This document shows positions 1 to 6,647 of a stretch of 64,000 nt of DNA, in pieces. The position numbers and the translations under genes are program-made. This stretch comes from Pseudomonas entomophila. Its GTDB lineage: Bacteria; Pseudomonadota; Gammaproteobacteria; Pseudomonadales; Pseudomonadaceae. The DNA is taken from positions 1,266,001 to 1,330,000 of the forward strand of contig NZ_CP063832.1 in the NCBI RefSeq assembly GCF_023277925.1, read 5' to 3'. The number at the start of each line of letters is the position of its first letter. Within the stretch, counting starts at the first letter, position 1. The notes beneath the pieces are model-generated. The model saw only the letters and a program-made list of their open reading frames with translations, did not search any database and was not told where the DNA came from.

Positions 1-58
1 TCGCACTGTCACCGTGGTGTTTTCCTGTCCGTTGAATGCCTGGATTCGGCTGTATTCG

Positions 59-316
59 ATGTACGACACCGATGCCCCGTACTTTGATTTCATGTACCCC
101 CGTGAAGAGCCGCCTCGGCAAGCCCTCTGCGACGTGCTTCGGCAGTATTCGCAGTGTGCCTTTCTTGATTGGTCGCCCGGGCGCCTGGCCTGCATCGAGG
201 CGCAGGGGGCAGATATTGAGTTGCTGGCGGACATCATTCGCGATGTTGCTGAAGTTGCGTGGGGGGAGTGCGGCACGGCTGTGGTTGCCTGGTATCAGGA
301 AATGGGGAGAGCCTGA
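59..316 (+). CDS. Small hypothetical protein, possibly truncated at its 5' end
   Basis: An 85-residue reading frame starts at ATG 59. The frame stays open upstream through a GTG at 14 to the window edge, so the true start may lie outside the window. The product is acidic and rich in aromatic residues (DAPYFDFMYP near the start), with no signal peptide or membrane segment. I do not recognise a family. It resembles the short single-strain proteins common in Pseudomonas genomes. Function unknown; the reading frame itself is only moderately supported. Confidence 0.4.
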   Translation: MYDTDAPYFDFMYPREEPPRQALCDVLRQYSQCAFLDWSPGRLACIEAQGADIELLADIIRDVAEVAWGECGTAVVAWYQEMGRA

Positions 317-429
317 GGTAGGGGAGCGCGTCCTACAGGGATGAATCAGATTTTCCCTATTTCGAGTAGGTCGTTTCCGAAGCATGCTTTAGCCGCTTTT
401 GCGCCTTCGCCGTGAGGTCTAGTCTCGCC

Positions 430-630
430 GGGTCGTTGCCAAATCAACGACCGGGCCTGCAAGCCCGACCGCAAAAGGTTTACTGCCAAGGCATCAACAA
501 CATGTAAGCGTGTTGTTTGATGCGTCATGGCGGCTGCGTATGGGAGGCCCTCGGGCCTGCCGGTTTTCTCTTTTGCGCCGGTCTTGCAGACCTGTACGTA
601 GCTGCCACCCTATCCACTGCAAGGGTGGCG
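430..630 (+). promoter_or_regulatory. Structured leader upstream of the DUF6124-like gene
   Basis: The 349-bp gap 317-665 holds no convincing gene but a chain of short hairpins: GGTCGTTG 431-438 with CAACGACC 445-452; CGGGC 452-456 with GCCCG 463-467; AGGCC 545-549 with GGCCT 554-558; GTCT 581-584 with AGAC 588-591; and GCCACCCT 603-610 with AGGGTGGC 622-629. All lie on the coding side of the gene at 666. This would suit a structured 5' leader or a stable RNA. That it is transcribed is inference. Confidence 0.35.
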
Positions 631-665
631 TGGTGGCTGAAATCCAATGCAAAAGAGGATTTACC

Positions 666-923
666 ATGCTCAAGATCGTTCCCGATCCACCCCATTCCAC
701 CGAGTCTCCTCACTTCCTCGAAGACACCCTGGTTCACGCCACTGAGTACGTGATGTGCGCGTTGGCGGTGACGCATCAATCGTTGACCCACCTGCCCAAA
801 TCGCCTGCCACGTTGGTAATGCTGACGGTAATGCACGAACTCGATGCCACCCGCACGTTACTGGAGTCAGCGTTAGCCCAGCTACAGCTGAGTGTCCGAC
901 CGCCGTCATACACGCTGCACTGA
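666..923 (+). CDS. Small DUF6124-like hypothetical protein
   Basis: An 85-aa protein opening MLKIVPDPP, a start typical of a Pseudomonas-restricted family annotated as DUF6124. The body is a helical stretch with alternating Ala and Leu (EDTLVHATEYVMCALAV) and a second helix HELDATRTLLESALAQLQL. No signal peptide or membrane span. The RBS AAAGAGGA lies before ATG 666. It is followed, after a REP element, by a DUF3077 gene, and the two families often sit together in Pseudomonas. Molecular function is unknown for both. Confidence 0.7.
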   Translation: MLKIVPDPPHSTESPHFLEDTLVHATEYVMCALAVTHQSLTHLPKSPATLVMLTVMHELDATRTLLESALAQLQLSVRPPSYTLH

Positions 924-940
924 CAGGCTTGCGCAGGGCC

Positions 941-1029
941 CCTGTAGGAGCGGCTTCAGCCGCGATGCAGGCACCGCGGTGCCTGGCACCAGCGCTGCTG
1001 GTGATCGCGGCTGAAGCCGCTCCTACAGG
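941..1029. repeat. REP/REPIN palindrome
   Basis: A perfect 26-bp inverted repeat: the left arm 941-966 (CCTGTAGGAGCGGCTTCAGC plus six bases) matches the right arm 1004-1029. The 37-nt centre contains an 18-bp perfect palindrome at 968-985 (CAGGCACCGCGGTGCCTG) and a small hairpin ACCAGC/GCTGGT at 988-1002. The GTAGGAGC...GCTCCTAC ends are the hallmark of Pseudomonas REP doublets. It lies between two small genes and could stabilise or terminate the upstream transcript. Confidence 0.85.
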
Positions 1030-1069
1030 TAGCTCGGTCACCCCCTTCAAATCCTCAGAGGAACCTCGA

Positions 1070-1357
1070 ATGGACAACGATCTCCCAGCAGACCACGGCC
1101 AACTCGGCTGGACCGTCGGCGCGTGCACGTTTATGGAAGGCGCCACCAAAGGCACGCGCCTGTTCCGCGTGGAACCCGGCAACTGTGCCAACCACGCCAT
1201 GGAACAGGCCTCCGTACTGCTCGACAGCGCCCGCCGTGCGTCATTCATCGGTGTGATGGACAACGAACCGGTGCTGGTGTGGGCGTCGCACTACCTCAGC
1301 GATATGGCCAAGGCGTTGATGGACGATGCGCATATGGGCATTTTGAAGAGGGTCTGA
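1070..1357 (+). CDS. DUF3077 domain protein
   Basis: A 95-aa protein matching the DUF3077 pattern: a Phe-Arg-Val-x-Pro-Gly-x-x-x-x-x-A-x-E-Q-A-S core around residues 34-50 (LFRVEPGNCANHAMEQASVL), then a C-terminal WASHYLSDMAKALMDD helix. Cytoplasmic, no cofactor motif. ATG 1070 has a purine-rich CAGAGGA about 8 nt upstream. An upstream in-frame extension would run through the REP element and is rejected. The family is nearly confined to Pseudomonas and its role is unknown. Confidence 0.8.
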   Translation: MDNDLPADHGQLGWTVGACTFMEGATKGTRLFRVEPGNCANHAMEQASVLLDSARRASFIGVMDNEPVLVWASHYLSDMAKALMDDAHMGILKRV

Positions 1358-1398
1358 AACGACAATCGAGGGGGAGGGCCGCTTTGCTTCAGGACTCC

Positions 1399-1605
1399 AT
1401 GCAGAGCAACCTCCTCTTCTCTGTACCTGGCATGCTGATTGACGTAGGTATGTCGGATTGGCTGTTGAGTTACCCCGTGAAAGCACATTTGCCATGGATT
1501 GTCGTGAACATTGGTTTTCTGGGTGCTGCCTGGGGATTCATGGTCGCCCAAATGAGTCTGTGCAACACCCTGATGTATTGCGGTGTGCTGTCAGTTGAGA
1601 TGTAA
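1399..1605 (+). CDS. Short hypothetical membrane-like protein
   Basis: A 68-codon frame from ATG 1399. The product is hydrophobic, with a probable membrane segment in HLPWIVVNIGFLGAAWGFMV and a Cys/Met-rich tail. No strong RBS and no recognised family. The frame is open further upstream across the end of the DUF3077 gene in another frame, so chance cannot be excluded. Kept only because the residue composition is membrane-like. Confidence 0.25.
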   Translation: MQSNLLFSVPGMLIDVGMSDWLLSYPVKAHLPWIVVNIGFLGAAWGFMVAQMSLCNTLMYCGVLSVEM

Positions 1606-1640
1606 CGCTAGAACCGAGCTCTCGCTCCTTGCTGAAGGGA

Positions 1641-1678
1641 GCCGTTCGTGAACGGCAGCTTTCGACCCATAGCTGCCA
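1641..1678 (-). repeat. Copy of dispersed GGCAGCTWTGGGTCG palindromic repeat
   Basis: On the minus strand it reads GGCAGCTATGGGTCGAAAGC followed by TGCC and a GTTC/GAAC turn. This is the same unit found at 2948, 31522, 39909, 50777, 52807 and elsewhere. On the plus strand GCCGTTC and GAACGGC form a tight hairpin at 1641-1656. It lies in the 219-bp gap 1606-1824, whose remainder holds a few CCAAT/ATTGG half-sites (GCCAAT 1682-1687, ATTGGC 1695-1700) and no gene. Confidence 0.65.
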
Positions 1679-1824
1679 GTGGCCAATAATTCCAATTGGC
1701 TAACCACCACCTGCCAGTAACCAATCAGTTACTCCTTATTGGACTGTTCCGCCCAATAGCCTCCAGACTGTCCTTTTACTTCCACGCCCTTTGCTGCGAG
1801 CATTTATTGCACTGACCCAGCCCT

Positions 1825-2871
1825 ATGGATCTGAATATGATGGACCTTGCTGTCGAATTTCCCGAGTTCTTCCTGCCCAGCTGCACGTTGCGGCGGATTC
1901 ATTGCAATGATGTTGAGGCGATTTTTGCCGGGCTTTCCAACCCGCAGGTGGTTGCCCACTACGGCGTGTCTTACGACAGCCTCGAAGCGACGGACGAACA
2001 GATGCGCTGGTATGACGCACTGCTGGAAGAGCACCGGGGCATTTGGTGGGGCGTTACCTTGCCGGGGCGGGACGAACTGGTAGGCGCCTGTGGTTTCAAT
2101 GATTGGTCTCACTCTGATCGCAGCCTGGATATCGGCTATTGGTTGATACCGGAACACTGGGGCCGGGGGCTGATGCAAGACTGCCTGCCTACCATCCTCC
2201 GCTTCGCCCTGGGCACCCTCGGCGTACACCGCATCCACGCAGAAGTTGAGCCGGAGAACCCCGCCAGCACTCGTTTGCTGGAGCGGCTCGGCTTCGTGCT
2301 TGAGGGAACCTTGCGGGATGTGGAATACAAGAACGGACGCTTCCTCAACCTGCACCAGTACAGCCTGCTGGCCACTGACCCGGCGGGGCGAGCTTTGCTG
2401 GAGGACGACACGCCGATCCTTCGCCCATCCCGAGGATCTGATGCACAGGCGCTCAGTGCTTTGGCTCAGCGCAGCAAGGCCCATTGGGGATACCCCGCAG
2501 CCTGGATGAAGGCATGGGAGGCCGCGCTGACTTTCGACCCCGGGCAAATGACCCAGCAGTACGCGGTGCTGGTAGCAGCGGATGGCCAACTACTGGGCTT
2601 TTATGGGCTTGAGAGCGGCGAGGACGGCTGGCAGTTGGAGCATTGCTGGGTAGACCCACAGTCAATGGGAAGTGGTCACGGACGGCGCCTGGTGGGGCAT
2701 GCTCTGGCCGTAGCGCGCGGGCTTGGCGTGAACAATTTAGCGGTGGAGTCAGACCCGTCGGCTCGTGGCTTCTACGAGCTACTCGGTGCACAGCATGTGC
2801 GCGATGTACCGCGCCCAGTATGTGGCGAGCCCCGTCATCTACCGATACTTAAGTGGGAGTTCAGTGACTAG
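1825..2871 (+). CDS. Tandem GNAT-family N-acetyltransferase
   Basis: A 348-aa protein with two GNAT acetyltransferase domains. Residues about 15-175 are RimJ/RimL-like, with the acetyl-CoA loop in IPEHWGRGLMQD and the family hallmark HAEVEPENPASTRLLERLGF. Residues about 190-345 are a classical GNAT with VDPQSMGSGHGRRLVGHAL and ESDPSARGFYELLGAQ. Single-domain relatives are about 170 aa, so this is a fusion or an internal duplication of diverged domains. The acceptor substrate cannot be read from sequence; small molecules or protein N-termini are possible. The start at ATG 1825 has a weak RBS; ATG 1837 is an alternative. Confidence 0.8.
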   Translation: MDLNMMDLAVEFPEFFLPSCTLRRIHCNDVEAIFAGLSNPQVVAHYGVSYDSLEATDEQMRWYDALLEEHRGIWWGVTLPGRDELVGACGFNDWSHSDRSLDIGYWLIPEHWGRGLMQDCLPTILRFALGTLGVHRIHAEVEPENPASTRLLERLGFVLEGTLRDVEYKNGRFLNLHQYSLLATDPAGRALLEDDTPILRPSRGSDAQALSALAQRSKAHWGYPAAWMKAWEAALTFDPGQMTQQYAVLVAADGQLLGFYGLESGEDGWQLEHCWVDPQSMGSGHGRRLVGHALAVARGLGVNNLAVESDPSARGFYELLGAQHVRDVPRPVCGEPRHLPILKWEFSD

Positions 2872-2947
2872 ACCTTATTGAAGAGTAACGTGTGTAGATC
2901 GATGGGCTGCTGGCAGGCTACTCACCGTTTGCTGCACCTTATGAAAG

Positions 2948-3004
2948 ACAGCTATGGGTCGAAAGCCGCCGTTCGCGATTACCTGTTGTTAGCCCATAGC
3001 TCCC
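2948..3004 (+). repeat. Copy of dispersed GGCAGCTWTGGGTCG palindromic repeat
   Basis: CAGCTATGGGTCGAAAGCCG at the left and AGCCCATAGCTCC at the right form an imperfect palindrome in the gap 2872-3163. The left arm differs from the consensus at only a few bases. Nothing else convincing is visible in this gap. Confidence 0.65.
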
Positions 3005-3163
3005 GTTTGCGGAGTGCAGACAAGAGGTAGGGGATTGCGTGCTGGTTATCTGTCAGCTCTATAAGCCCCCGGATTACCCCGTCGGCCAAACGGTCATGCC
3101 GAATTGCCTAGCGGGGGCTATCGTTGCTTCTCCGGGCAACGACTACCGACCGAGGGCGCTGCA

Positions 3164-3880
3164 ATGAACACCAGTGATCTACTCGAACAGTTACTTCGGG
3201 CCGGCCAGGCCTCGCAATCGCAACAAGGGAGCGGCGGCCTGTCATCGCAAGACGGCCTGGGCGGTTTGGGCGGGTTGCTGGGTGGTCTGCTTGGCGGCAG
3301 TAGTGCAGCGGGTGGCGGTGGTGGCCTTGGTGGTTTACTCGGCGGCCTGTTAGGTGGCGGCAGCGCAGGCGGCGCTAACCAGGGGCGCCCCGCGGGTGGC
3401 ACCAATTACGCGGCCCTGGCGTCGTTGGGCATGCTGGCGTTCCAGGCCTATCAAAGCTGGCAGCGCAGTCAGGCGGCAGCCCCGCAACAGGCCCTGCGCA
3501 CTGTCGATCAATTGTCCGGCGCCGAGGCCGACGATCACAGCCATGCCATCTTGCGCGCGCTGATTGCGGCAGCCAAGGCTGACGGTCGCATCGACCAGAG
3601 AGAAGAACAGTTGATCTACGCCGAAATCAAACGTCACACCAACGACCCGCAGCTGCAGCAATGGCTGGATGAGGAAGTCGCCAAGCCACTCGATGCTGCC
3701 GAGGTGGCACAGTCGGCACTGGACCCGGCCATGGCCGCGGAAATGTACCTGGCCAGCGTGATGCTGGTGGATGACCAGCAGACCGCAGAGCGGGCCTACC
3801 TGGACGAGTTGGCCAGCGCACTGCAAATCGACCCGACATTGCAGGTGCACTTGGAGCAGCAGGCCAAGGGCGCCGCTTGA
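3164..3880 (+). CDS. DUF533 / TerB-like protein with Gly-rich linker
   Basis: A 238-aa protein. The N-terminus MNTSDLLEQLLRAGQ is followed by a Gly/Ser/Leu-rich repetitive segment (about residues 23-85, repeated GGLLGGLLGG). A TerB-like helical DUF533 domain then runs from about 130 to 230 (HAILRALIAAAKADGRIDQ, then LYLASVMLVDD-like helices). This is the layout of YebE-type tellurite-resistance-like proteins. The Gly-rich part contains a short hydrophobic helix (ALASLGMLAFQAY) and may associate with the membrane. ATG 3164 follows a purine-rich CGAGGGC. An upstream in-frame start near 3104 lacks family support. Role unknown. Confidence 0.85.
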   Translation: MNTSDLLEQLLRAGQASQSQQGSGGLSSQDGLGGLGGLLGGLLGGSSAAGGGGGLGGLLGGLLGGGSAGGANQGRPAGGTNYAALASLGMLAFQAYQSWQRSQAAAPQQALRTVDQLSGAEADDHSHAILRALIAAAKADGRIDQREEQLIYAEIKRHTNDPQLQQWLDEEVAKPLDAAEVAQSALDPAMAAEMYLASVMLVDDQQTAERAYLDELASALQIDPTLQVHLEQQAKGAA

Positions 3881-3955
3881 CCGGGCTGGGGTGGCCAACT
3901 TCCGACCCAACTATCCTAAAAACCTGAGCGTCATGAGAAGGTCTGGAATGGCCGC

Positions 3956-3983
3956 TGGGCGGGCAGGGGCGCCGCCCGGTTTT
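3956..3983 (+). terminator. Probable intrinsic terminator
   Basis: The GC stem TGGGCGG (3956-3962) pairs with CCGCCCG (3972-3978), and a TTTT run follows at 3980-3983. It lies 75 nt after the DUF533 stop and fits that gene's terminator. The rest of the gap to 4172 shows nothing. Confidence 0.5.
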
Positions 3984-4172
3984 ATCTCGGAGAGTTGAGT
4001 GTCCGTTAATGTTTCGTACAGATGTTATGGCAAGGTGACTGCTGGGTAATAGCAAGGTGTAGTGGTCAACATGCTCTATGGCTAAGCACGTGCTCTGCTT
4101 GCCAAGCGACGTTTGATCGCCTCTACTGTAGATGACTGGGCCTACGTTTTACCCATATCCATAGGGGGCGTT

Positions 4173-4691
4173 ATGACGGCGGATAACAGCGAGCATTCGC
4201 TTCATAATTTCTTGGGCGCTGCGCGATCTATAAAAAAATGCTTTGTTGATCCGCGGCGTGAGTGGTATGCAAAGCACCAGTCTTACCCTTTCTATATGTT
4301 CAGGGTGTGTGGTGTCGTCACAATACTGCTTGGCGTTATCCTTCCAGTTGTTGCTGTGACCTATTTCCAGTATAAAACCGAGGTTATGTCGGTGATGAGC
4401 TTAACAATCGCGGCACTGACAGGGTTGAGTAATTTTTTTCGTTGGGAAAGAAGCTGGCGCGGGCGGGAGCAATCAAAATTTGCAATCGATGCACTCGAAG
4501 CCAAGTGGGAATTGGAGCTAGCAAAAGCCAGTCATGTACTTTCGGAAGAAAAGCGGCTGGAACACGTGTATATCGCGACCAATGATTTTTTTACCAATGT
4601 TCGAATCATCTCTGCTGCCGAGACTGACGAATTTTTTAGTGGTATGCAATTTCCTCAAGTAGAAAAACCAGGTAAATCCAAGGCGCCATGA
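4173..4691 (+). CDS. DUF4231 / SLATT-like two-TM membrane protein
   Basis: A 172-aa protein with two adjacent membrane helices (VCGVVTILLGVILPVVAVTYF and VMSLTIAALTGLSNFF, about residues 48-90). A cytoplasmic helical region with a WRGREQ..AIDALEAKWELELAK pattern follows, as in DUF4231/SLATT proteins. ATG 4173 has a close GGGGGCG RBS. An upstream frame start at 4113 lacks one. SLATT proteins are known as predicted pore-forming effectors in some nucleotide-signalling defence loci, but here there is no nucleotide cyclase or sensor neighbour. GC content is visibly lower than in the flanks, which suggests acquisition. Confidence 0.7.
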   Translation: MTADNSEHSLHNFLGAARSIKKCFVDPRREWYAKHQSYPFYMFRVCGVVTILLGVILPVVAVTYFQYKTEVMSVMSLTIAALTGLSNFFRWERSWRGREQSKFAIDALEAKWELELAKASHVLSEEKRLEHVYIATNDFFTNVRIISAAETDEFFSGMQFPQVEKPGKSKAP

Positions 4692-4753
4692 GGTTTTGTT
4701 GACGCTCGATAATGAATGCGTATTTGCAGTGTGGGAGGCTGAGTGTCATACCC

Positions 4754-5326
4754 TCAGCTAATAAAAATAATCTTAGAAACCAACTCCGCACTGTTCTTCG
4801 CCTGCAACTTCTTCATCAACCGCGCCCGATGCACCTCTACCGTCCGGTGCGAGATCCCTAGCTGCCGCGCCACCTCCTTGCACGTCAACCCATTCACGAT
4901 ATGCAACGAAATCTCCCGCTCCCGCGGCGTCAACTGCACCGTCGGCGCCGGTTGCCGATCCAGCCGTTCAAAGTGCCATATCATCAGCTCGAACGGATCC
5001 TCCGTCGTCAACGTGAACCCATGCGCTCGCGCCCAGAACACCTCGCCATTACGGTGCTGCATGAAACGCTCATCGGTATAGAAAGCCCCCAGCCCATTGC
5101 GCAGCCAGTGCTCGCTACGTTCGCCGATGGCCTGGTAATCCGCATGGGAGGGGTACAACAACAGGGTCAGGTGCCCTTGCAGTTCTTCACGGGTATACCC
5201 GAACAGCCGCGCAAACGCCTGGTTGCAATCGAGCATCCGCCGATGCCCGGTAATCAGCTGCGGCGCGGGCGACACCTGGAACGCCAGGCGCTCGAGGTCG
5301 GGGTAGGGTGGGGTGTGTACGGTCAT
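4754..5326 (-). CDS. PAS domain LuxR-family transcriptional regulator
   Basis: A 190-aa protein with an N-terminal PAS fold (about 15-115: MLDCNQAFARLFGYTREEL, then a FMQHRNGEVFWARAHGF strand pair) and a C-terminal LuxR helix-turn-helix (about 128-188: LTPREREISLHIVNGLTCKE, ISHRTVEVHRARLMKKL). No receiver Asp and no autoinducer-binding domain, so the input is probably a small ligand or redox signal at the PAS domain. It is divergent from the thiolase operon at 5468, across a 141-bp shared promoter region, and most likely controls it. Confidence 0.88.
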   Translation of the reverse strand: MTVHTPPYPDLERLAFQVSPAPQLITGHRRMLDCNQAFARLFGYTREELQGHLTLLLYPSHADYQAIGERSEHWLRNGLGAFYTDERFMQHRNGEVFWARAHGFTLTTEDPFELMIWHFERLDRQPAPTVQLTPREREISLHIVNGLTCKEVARQLGISHRTVEVHRARLMKKLQAKNSAELVSKIIFIS

Positions 5327-5370
5327 TCAGGCGTCCTGCCTCGGTGTCATGGTCATGCCCCGTAGCGCTC

Positions 5371-5392
5371 ACTACTTACTCACGTACGTAGT
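5371..5392. promoter_or_regulatory. Possible operator dyad between luxR-type gene and thiolase operon
   Basis: ACTAC (5371-5375) and GTAGT (5388-5392) are inverted arms around TTACTCACGTAC, and the ACGTACGT core is itself palindromic. It sits in the only intergenic region shared by the regulator and the divergent operon. No clear -35/-10 pair was identified, so the assignment is tentative. Confidence 0.3.
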
Positions 5393-5467
5393 TGCCCCAA
5401 CTAGCGTGGGATTCGGGTGCTGACACATTGTATGGATTACCCGCTTCAAGGACAGAAGAAAATCACC

Positions 5468-6646
5468 ATGTTTCACGATTCCGTTTCCATCGTCGCTGCC
5501 GCGCACAGTCCTTTTGGTCGCCTGGATGGCCTGAACCTCGAGGATTTGATCGTCAAGGTCACCCGTGACGCCCTGGCCGATGCCGCCATCGAGGCGGCCG
5601 AGATCGACGCGTTGTTCCTCGGCCACTTCAACTCGGGGCTGGTGGCCGATGGCTTTCCCGCCTCGCTGATGTTGCAGGCCGACCCGCAACTGCGCTTCAA
5701 GCCCGCCACCCGCTGCGAGAACGCTTGTGCCTCGGGGGCGGCGGCGATTCAGGCGGGGATCCACGCCATCCGCAGCGGCGCCGCCGAGCTGGTGCTGGTG
5801 GTGGGGGCCGAGAAGATGACCGGCAACAGCACGGTCGAGGTCACCCGGGCGCTGGCCGGCGCCGGTTACCAGAACGCGATGTCGGAAGCTGGGTTGAGCT
5901 TCGCCCAGCTGTTCGGCCAGGTGGCGCAGCAGTACACAGAGCGCTATCACAGCCCGCTGGCGTCCATGGCGGCGATCGCGGTGAAGAACCACGCCAACGC
6001 CATGGCCAACCCGCTGGCGCAGATGCACCGGGTGATGGACTTCGAGCACTGCAACAACCCGTCGCCGAGCAACCCGCTGATCGCGCCGCCGCTGCGCCTG
6101 ACCGACTGCTCGCTGATCAGCGATGGCGCGGCGGCGATCATCCTGGCGTCGCCGCGCCGGGCGCGGTCGATGCGGCGCCAGGTGGCGATCCGTTCGATGG
6201 TGCAGGTCAACGACTTCCTGCCGTTGTCGCGCCGCGACATGCTGGCCTTCGAGGGGCCGCAACGGGCGATCCACGGGGCACTGCGCGAAACCGGCGTGAC
6301 CCTGAACGACCTGAGCTTCGCCGAGGTCCACGACTGCTTCACCATCGCCGAACTGCTGATCTACGAAGCCATGGGCCTGGCCCCCAGAGGGGAAGGGCAC
6401 CGCGCCATCGACGATGGCACCGTGCGCCCGGGCGGGCGCCTGCCGGTGAACCTGTCTGGCGGGCTCAAGGCCAAGGGGCACCCGGTGGGCGCCACCGGGG
6501 TGTCGATGCATGCCCTGGGCTTCGCCCAGCTGGTTGGCGAGCCCATTGGGCTGGGCGTGCCAGGTGCCGAGTTCGGGCTGCTGTTCAACATGGGCGGCAT
6601 GGCGGTGGCCAACTACGCCAGTGTCCTGCAGGCGGTGCGGGTGTGA
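5468..6646 (+). CDS. Thiolase-like acetyl-CoA acyltransferase (SCP2-type)
   Basis: A 392-aa protein of the thiolase superfamily. The nucleophilic Cys87 lies in CENACASGAAA. The second active-site region is VHDCFTI, and the C-terminal catalytic His lies in GGLKAKGHPVGATG. The pattern is that of SCP2/acetyl-CoA acetyltransferase-like enzymes rather than FadA. It probably cleaves a beta-ketoacyl-CoA. ATG 5468 follows AAGGACAGAAGA. It is the first gene of the operon: one base separates its stop from the acyl-CoA synthetase start. The substrate is unknown, and no dehydrogenase or hydratase is present locally, so the pathway must use enzymes encoded elsewhere. Confidence 0.85.
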   Translation: MFHDSVSIVAAAHSPFGRLDGLNLEDLIVKVTRDALADAAIEAAEIDALFLGHFNSGLVADGFPASLMLQADPQLRFKPATRCENACASGAAAIQAGIHAIRSGAAELVLVVGAEKMTGNSTVEVTRALAGAGYQNAMSEAGLSFAQLFGQVAQQYTERYHSPLASMAAIAVKNHANAMANPLAQMHRVMDFEHCNNPSPSNPLIAPPLRLTDCSLISDGAAAIILASPRRARSMRRQVAIRSMVQVNDFLPLSRRDMLAFEGPQRAIHGALRETGVTLNDLSFAEVHDCFTIAELLIYEAMGLAPRGEGHRAIDDGTVRPGGRLPVNLSGGLKAKGHPVGATGVSMHALGFAQLVGEPIGLGVPGAEFGLLFNMGGMAVANYASVLQAVRV

Positions 6647-6647
6647 C

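Noticed and set aside
3240..3375. GGTGGTCTGCTTGGCGG-like tandem repetition taken at first for a DNA repeat array
   Set aside because: It is the Gly/Leu-rich linker of the DUF533 protein, imperfect at the DNA level and in frame.
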